Assembly (NCBI RefSeq): GCF_022809715.1
Contig: NZ_CP094459.1
Coordinates: 3,572,048-3,636,047, forward strand
DNA from: Burkholderia pyrrocinia
Lineage (GTDB): Bacteria > Pseudomonadota > Gammaproteobacteria > Burkholderiales > Burkholderiaceae
Length of the DNA stretch: 64,000 nt
Direction: 5' to 3'
Shown here: piece after piece, positions 59,841-64,000 of the stretch
How the letters are laid out: each line of letters opens with the position of its first letter
Position numbering within the stretch: the first letter of the stretch is position 1
Translations under genes and position numbers: made by a program
The notes under the pieces: generated by a model
The model's input: only the letters and a program-made list of their open reading frames with translations
Databases searched by the model: none
Told to the model about the DNA's origin: nothing

Positions 59841-60275
59841 ATGCCGACATCCGAAGAAAAAGCCGCGTTCTCGGAACGCCTGAAATTCGCCCTGCGGCGC
59901 AGTCCGGAGAAGGTCACCGGCGCGACGGAGCTTGCGAACAAGTTCAATCTGCGCCACCGCGGAACGCATCCCGTTTCGCCGCAAACCGCGCACAAGTGGC
60001 TGACGGGCCGCACGATTCCGACGTCGGACAAGCTCGCAACGCTCGCCGAATGGCTGCGCGTCGAACTGCACTGGCTGCATTACGGGCCGTCGCCGAGCGT
60101 GATCGAACACCCGACGCCGCAACCGCTGCCGCGCGACGAACGCTATCCGCCGACGCCGGAAACGATCGAACTCGCGTCGAAGATCGAGGCACTGTCTCCG
60201 CATCACCGCTACCTCGTTCAGGAACTGGTCGAGCAGTTCTACGGCGAACCGAAAATCGAAGCGAAGAAATCCTGA
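59841..60275 (+). CDS. Small DNA-binding (XRE-like HTH) protein
   Basis: 144 residues, ATG at 59841 (MPTSEEKAAFSERLKFALRR). The helix-turn-helix covers TGATELANKFNLR ... SPQTAHKWLTGRTIPTSDKL, similar to phage-type XRE proteins. A C-terminal helical tail follows. There is no clear ribosome binding site. The GGGATAA repeats upstream may be its operator (inference). Confidence 0.83.
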   Translation: MPTSEEKAAFSERLKFALRRSPEKVTGATELANKFNLRHRGTHPVSPQTAHKWLTGRTIPTSDKLATLAEWLRVELHWLHYGPSPSVIEHPTPQPLPRDERYPPTPETIELASKIEALSPHHRYLVQELVEQFYGEPKIEAKKS

Positions 60276-60322
60276 CCGGGAACGGCACGCGCATCGCACG
60301 CCGCGCGCCGCCACCGAGAAGC

Positions 60323-60357
60323 AAAAAAGCCGCATGGGCGAACCATGCGGCTTTTTT
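60323..60357. terminator. Bidirectional terminator between the HTH gene and yidC
   Basis: AAAAAAGCCGCATGG pairs perfectly with CCATGCGGCTTTTTT around a 5-base loop; it suits both convergent genes. Confidence 0.95.
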
Positions 60358-60400
60358 GCGTGCATCGCGGGCGGCTCGCCGCCCGCGGGTGCGACGGGCG

Positions 60401-62068
60401 TCAGGCCGGTTTCTTCTTGACCCCGCCGAGCTTGCGCGTGATGTAGTACTGCTGCGCGATCGACAGCACGTTGTTCACGACGTAGTACAGCACGAGGCCG
60501 GCCGGGAAGAAGAAGAACATGACCGAGAACGCGATCGGCATGAACTTCATCATCTTCGCCTGGACGGGGTCCGGCGGCGTCGGGTTCAGGCTCGTCTGCA
60601 CGAACATCGACACGGCCATCAGCACCGGCAGGATGAAGAACGGATCGCGCTGCGACAGGTCGTGAATCCACAGAATCCACGGCGCGCCGCGCATTTCGAC
60701 CGACGCGAGCAGCACCCAGTACAGCGAGATGAACACCGGGATCTGGATCACGACCGGCAGGCAGCCGCCGAACGGATTGACCTTCTCGGTCTTGTACAGC
60801 TCCATCAGCGCCGAGTTCATCTTCTGCGGATCGCTCTTGAAGCGTTCGCGCAGCGCCTGCATGCGCGGCGTGATTTCCTTCATGCGCGCCATCGACTTGT
60901 AGCTCGCGGCCGACAGCGGGAAGAACACCGCCTTGATCAGCACCGTCAGCAGCACGATCGCCCAGCCCCAGTTGCCGACGTAGCCGTGGATCTTCTCGAG
61001 CAGCCAGAACAGCGGCTTCGCGATGATCGTCACCCAGCCGTAGTCCTTCACGAGTTCCAGGCCCGGCGCGATGCCTTCGAGCATGCGCTCTTCTTCCGGA
61101 CCGGCGAACAGGCGTGCCTGCACGTCGGCCGACTGGCCCGGCGCGATCGCGGCGACCGGCTGCTTCACGCCGACGCGGTACAGCGTCGGATCGATCTTTT
61201 CAGCGTAGATGTCGCGCTTCACGCCCGACTGCGGAATCCATGCCGACGCGAAGTAGTGCTGCACCATCGCGACCCAGCCGTTGTCGGCGGACTTCTCGAA
61301 GTTCGCCTTGTTCTTGTCGAGGTCGCTGAAGTCGATCTTCTGGAAGTGCTTCGCGTCCGTGTAGACCGCCGGCCCGAGGAACGTGTGCGAGAACATCGGC
61401 GTTTCGACGGCCGTGTTGTCGCGGACGAGTTCCATGTAGACCGTCGGCGTGACAGGCGCCGTGCCGACGTTGTCGATCTTGGTATCGACGCCGATCACGT
61501 AGCTGCCGCGCGTGAACGTGTAGGTCTTGATGACCTTCACGCCGCCCTTCACCGGCGATTCGAACGACAGCTTCAGCGTGTTCTGGTCGCCCGTCAGCGA
61601 CGTCGAGCCGGCGTTCAGCTGCGTGTAGACGTCGTTGTGGTTCGGGAAGTCGCCGCCGAGCAGGCCCGAGCGCGCGAGATACGTGTGGCCGGCCGTGTGG
61701 TCGAACAGCGTGATGTACAGGTCGGGCTGCTTGCCGTCGCCCTGCTTCTTCAGCGTCAGCTTCGCGAGCGTGCCGCCGCGCGTGTCGATTTCGCCGTCGT
61801 AGACGTCGGTCGAGAACTTCACGAGCTGCGCCTGGGCGGCCGGTGCCGTCGTCGACGGTGCGGCGCCGGCTGCGGCGGCAGGCACTTCACCTGCGGTCGT
61901 CGTCGTCGCGCCCGTGCCCGATGCGCCGCCGGCCGCGGCCGCGGGGGCCGTCTGCGTGGCGCTCGGGAAGAACATCGACGGGCGTCCATGGGAACGCTGC
62001 CAGTTGTCGTACAGCATGACAGCTGACATGAAGAAGATCACCCATAGGACGGTGCGTTTGATATCCAT
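60401..62068 (-). CDS. yidC: YidC, inner-membrane protein insertase
   Basis: 555 residues from the ATG at 62068 ([20 protein letters not shown]). One N-terminal helix, a large periplasmic domain (about 85-340) and the conserved five-helix core at the C-terminus. Inserts membrane proteins with or without Sec. Normal length for the Gram-negative form. Confidence 0.97.
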   Translation of the reverse strand: MDIKRTVLWVIFFMSAVMLYDNWQRSHGRPSMFFPSATQTAPAAAAGGASGTGATTTTAGEVPAAAAGAAPSTTAPAAQAQLVKFSTDVYDGEIDTRGGTLAKLTLKKQGDGKQPDLYITLFDHTAGHTYLARSGLLGGDFPNHNDVYTQLNAGSTSLTGDQNTLKLSFESPVKGGVKVIKTYTFTRGSYVIGVDTKIDNVGTAPVTPTVYMELVRDNTAVETPMFSHTFLGPAVYTDAKHFQKIDFSDLDKNKANFEKSADNGWVAMVQHYFASAWIPQSGVKRDIYAEKIDPTLYRVGVKQPVAAIAPGQSADVQARLFAGPEEERMLEGIAPGLELVKDYGWVTIIAKPLFWLLEKIHGYVGNWGWAIVLLTVLIKAVFFPLSAASYKSMARMKEITPRMQALRERFKSDPQKMNSALMELYKTEKVNPFGGCLPVVIQIPVFISLYWVLLASVEMRGAPWILWIHDLSQRDPFFILPVLMAVSMFVQTSLNPTPPDPVQAKMMKFMPIAFSVMFFFFPAGLVLYYVVNNVLSIAQQYYITRKLGGVKKKPA

Positions 62069-62076
62069 GCGTTGTC

Positions 62077-62343
62077 TCAGAGTCGATGGGACCGCGCGTC
62101 GGCTTCGCCGCGAGCGCGAGTGTCGGAGTTGGGCGGCGGGACGAGGTCGATGCCGCCCGCGGAAAACGGATGGCATCGGCACACGCGCCTGACGGCGAGA
62201 TACGTGCCGCGCGCGGCGCCATGATACTGGATTGCCTCGCGCGCGTAATCCGAACAGGAAGGATAAAAACGGCAACGGTTGCCGAGCAGGGGGCTCACGG
62301 CAACCTTGTAGAAGCGCAGCAACGCGATCAAGACCGTTTCCAT
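62077..62343 (-). CDS. yidD: YidD, membrane insertion efficiency factor
   Basis: 88 residues with the YidD core ([40 protein letters not shown]). It aids YidC-dependent insertion. It lies 8 bases before yidC and after rnpA. Confidence 0.95.
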   Translation of the reverse strand: METVLIALLRFYKVAVSPLLGNRCRFYPSCSDYAREAIQYHGAARGTYLAVRRVCRCHPFSAGGIDLVPPPNSDTRARGEADARSHRL

Positions 62344-62418
62344 ACCTTGGGCGGCGCCGTTTGGCGCCGCGTCAAAACCGGCCGGGCAGGCGCGAACGCC
62401 GCACCGGGCACGGATGCG

Positions 62419-62880
62419 TCACTCGGACGCGGGCTTCGACGCACGGCGGGCGATTTCCCGGACTGCCCTGTCGAGCAGCTCGCGGATTTCGGCCGCGCAC
62501 ATCGCCGCGAGCGGGGCGGAAGCCGCGCTCGGCAGCGCTTTCTTGTCGAAGCGCGTGTGCTGCCGCAGCAGCAGGTCGTAACCGGCGAATTCGGCCCGGC
62601 GCAAGCGAAACGCGTCGCGCGCCAGCCGCTTCACGAGATTACGCGTGACTGCACGCGGCGCATACTTCTTGCCGACGACGAGCCCCAGACGCGCGGGCTG
62701 ACCGGTCGGCTTGCCGTAAATCACGAAGTGCGCGGAACGCCGCCAGGGGCGCAAACGAAAAACGGATGAAAATTCATCCGTTTTCAGAAGTCGCGCAGCT
62801 TTCGGGAAGGCGGCTTTCGTCTGCGACGGATTCGCACCCGGCTCGACGGCACCTTCCGCAGGACTGCGGACGGCGGACAC
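62419..62880 (-). CDS. rnpA: RnpA, RNase P protein component
   Basis: 153 residues from GTG at 62880 ([14 protein letters not shown]); TTG at 62889 is the alternative. The RNR motif [13 protein letters not shown] and the Phe-rich N-terminal core are visible. It completes RNase P, which trims tRNA 5' ends. It follows rpmH on the same strand. Confidence 0.95.
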   Translation of the reverse strand: MSAVRSPAEGAVEPGANPSQTKAAFPKAARLLKTDEFSSVFRLRPWRRSAHFVIYGKPTGQPARLGLVVGKKYAPRAVTRNLVKRLARDAFRLRRAEFAGYDLLLRQHTRFDKKALPSAASAPLAAMCAAEIRELLDRAVREIARRASKPASE

Positions 62881-62895
62881 AGCGCGCAACCTGCC

Positions 62896-63030
62896 TTAGA
62901 TGGCGAGGCGCTTGCGGCCCTTCGCGCGGCGAGCGTTGATGACCTTGCGGCCACCTGCCGTCTTCATGCGGACACGGAAGCCATGGGTGCGCTTGCGGCG
63001 CGTCACGGACGGTTGGTAAGTACGTTTCAT
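62896..63030 (-). CDS. rpmH: RpmH, 50S ribosomal protein L34
   Basis: 44 residues ([20 protein letters not shown] start), basic and conserved. Its ATG is at 63030. Start of the rpmH-rnpA-yidD-yidC run and divergent from dnaA. Confidence 0.98.
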
Positions 63031-63145
63031 GATGTTCTCACTTGTTCGAGAATGTCGAAATTCAGGGGACCGCGTGCCCTTAACCGGAGGCATTCGGGCG
63101 AACGCAATCGCCGGGAATACAGGATTGGTTTTCGCGGAACCCGCT

Positions 63146-63174
63146 ATTTAAACCGTTTTTCTCTTGACGGTCAA
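63146..63174 (-). promoter_or_regulatory. Sigma-70 promoter of rpmH
   Basis: On the minus strand TTGACC (63174 to 63169), a 17-base spacer and TTAAAT (63151 to 63146). It reads toward rpmH. Confidence 0.75.
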
Positions 63175-63240
63175 TACTTTACGAGTCACGCGCCTGTGCC
63201 GGCCCGCGCCGATCCGGCCCCGCGACCCACAAATCCAGCC

Positions 63241-63249
63241 TGTGGATAA
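63241..63249 (-). promoter_or_regulatory. DnaA box in the rpmH-dnaA interval
   Basis: TGTGGATAA is the complement of the TTATCCACA consensus. It lies in the 421-base region (63031-63451) between rpmH and dnaA; only this perfect box was found there, so a full origin is not shown. The region is otherwise without genes. Confidence 0.6.
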
Positions 63250-63451
63250 GTCCCGCTGTGGCCGCGTTTGGCGTTAGAATCTCGCCTTATCTCCAAGAAT
63301 CCCGCACGCCGCCCCGGCTCCCGCCTGCCTCTGCACGACTGTGACGCAGGCGTCCGAGGCACGCTCGCACGACCGCTTCGGGCCTTGTTGCGCCATCGCG
63401 ACAAGGGCGCCGGCGAGCCGCGCTGTGCATGCAAAAAACGACAGCTACTTG

Positions 63452-64000
63452 ATGAACGATTTCTGGCAACACTGTTCCGCACTGCTGGAGCGCGAGCTGA
63501 CGCCCCAGCAGTACGTGACGTGGATCAAACCCTTGGCCCCGGTGGCCTTCGATGCGTCGGCGAACACGCTGTCCATCGCCGCGCCGAACCGCTTCAAGCT
63601 GGACTGGGTCAAGAGCCAGTTTTCGGGCCGGATCTCGGATCTGGCCCGAGATTTCTGGAACGCGCCGATCGAAGTCCAGTTCGTCCTCGATCCGAAGGCC
63701 GGCATGCGCAGCGCCGCTACGGGCGCCGCGTCGGCAGCCCCGCGCGCGCCGCTGCAGCCGAGCGGCCCGGCCGCCACGGTGGCCGCGATCGCCGCCAACC
63801 TGACCGCGCATGCCGCGGCTGCGCCCGCCGCGCCGGCCGACGTGCCGATGACGCCGTCGGCTGCCGCCGCGCACCACCTGAACGCCGACGACGCCGACAT
63901 CGACCTGCCGAGCCTGCCCGCGCACGAAGCGGCCGCCGGCCGCCGCACGTGGCGCCCGGGCCCTGGTGCCGCGCCCGCCAACGGCGGCGAAGCCGATTCG
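63452..64000 (+). CDS. dnaA: DnaA, chromosomal replication initiator (partial)
   Basis: The first 183 codons only; the gene runs off the right edge. Domain I ([20 protein letters not shown], then TWIKPLAP) is clear, followed by a long Ala/Pro-rich domain II. It binds DnaA boxes and opens the origin. Probably autoregulated via the box at 63241. Confidence 0.97.
   Translation, partial: MNDFWQHCSALLERELTPQQYVTWIKPLAPVAFDASANTLSIAAPNRFKLDWVKSQFSGRISDLARDFWNAPIEVQFVLDPKAGMRSAATGAASAAPRAPLQPSGPAATVAAIAANLTAHAAAAPAAPADVPMTPSAAAAHHLNADDADIDLPSLPAHEAAAGRRTWRPGPGAAPANGGEADS

Noticed and set aside
59819..62026. A 735-codon open frame antisense to yidC
   Set aside because: Arg-rich shadow of yidC and the HTH gene.

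Overview
The window is a GC-rich, densely packed stretch of a betaproteobacterial chromosome. The gene content and order (mreBCD-mrdAB, the queC-queE-queD run, ntrXY-DUF4390-rsmB-htpX-fmt-def-dprA, mnmE-yidC-yidD-rnpA-rpmH|dnaA) and the protein wording point to Burkholderia, most likely the B. cepacia complex, on chromosome 1 beside dnaA and therefore near the replication origin. No rRNA operon, prophage, CRISPR array or intact insertion sequence was seen.

Layout. 1-7.1 kb: the start of gatC, then the rod-shape operon mreB-mreC-mreD-mrdA-mrdB; mreB is separated from mreC by a palindromic repeat element of about 310 bp. 7.2-11.4 kb: a Sel1-repeat protein, an HpaI-type aldolase, the 7-deazaguanine genes queC/queE/queD and tRNA-Phe. 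11.5-24.8 kb: an NtrX/NtrY-like two-component system, DUF4390, rsmB, htpX, a LysE-type exporter, fmt, def, dprA, a thioredoxin-like protein and topB. 24.9-34.0 kb: a LysR regulator and 2-hydroxyacid dehydrogenase, a patatin-like lipase with a hotdog thioesterase, tRNA-Lys, a DUF3592 protein, a CGNR zinc-finger protein divergent from an alpha/beta hydrolase, and a polar amino acid (cystine-like) ABC importer. 34.3-45.4 kb: a phosphonate/phospholipid/lactate block with phnY and phnA, a C-terminal remnant of phnW, a FAD-dependent amine oxidase, a GntR regulator, phospholipase C, a LysR regulator and lldP. 45.8-55.8 kb: DUF4148, gshA, alkA-ada DNA alkylation repair, a predicted small RNA, a VOC protein, yaeQ, speG, several small proteins and a MASE4-GGDEF diguanylate cyclase. 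55.8-58.1 kb: a lower-GC accessory patch against the 3' end of mnmE, carrying convergent sce7726-family and sce7725/Beta-family genes. 58.1-64 kb: mnmE, a small HTH protein, yidC, yidD, rnpA, rpmH and the start of dnaA.

Points most worth attention. (1) The sce7726 (PD-(D/E)XK nuclease-like) / sce7725 pair sits at a known island attachment hotspot, the end of mnmE, and is a candidate undescribed defence or mobile-element-borne module. (2) A compact small-RNA gene near 50.6 kb has a canonical promoter, two tandem GTCTCCTCC (anti-Shine-Dalgarno) motifs and a strong terminator. (3) The phosphonoacetaldehyde pathway (phnY, phnA) keeps only a stub of the transaminase phnW, next to a FAD oxidase that may supply the substrate by another route. 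Several clean palindromic operators in intergenic regions also stand out. All calls come from reading the sequence; no database search was run.
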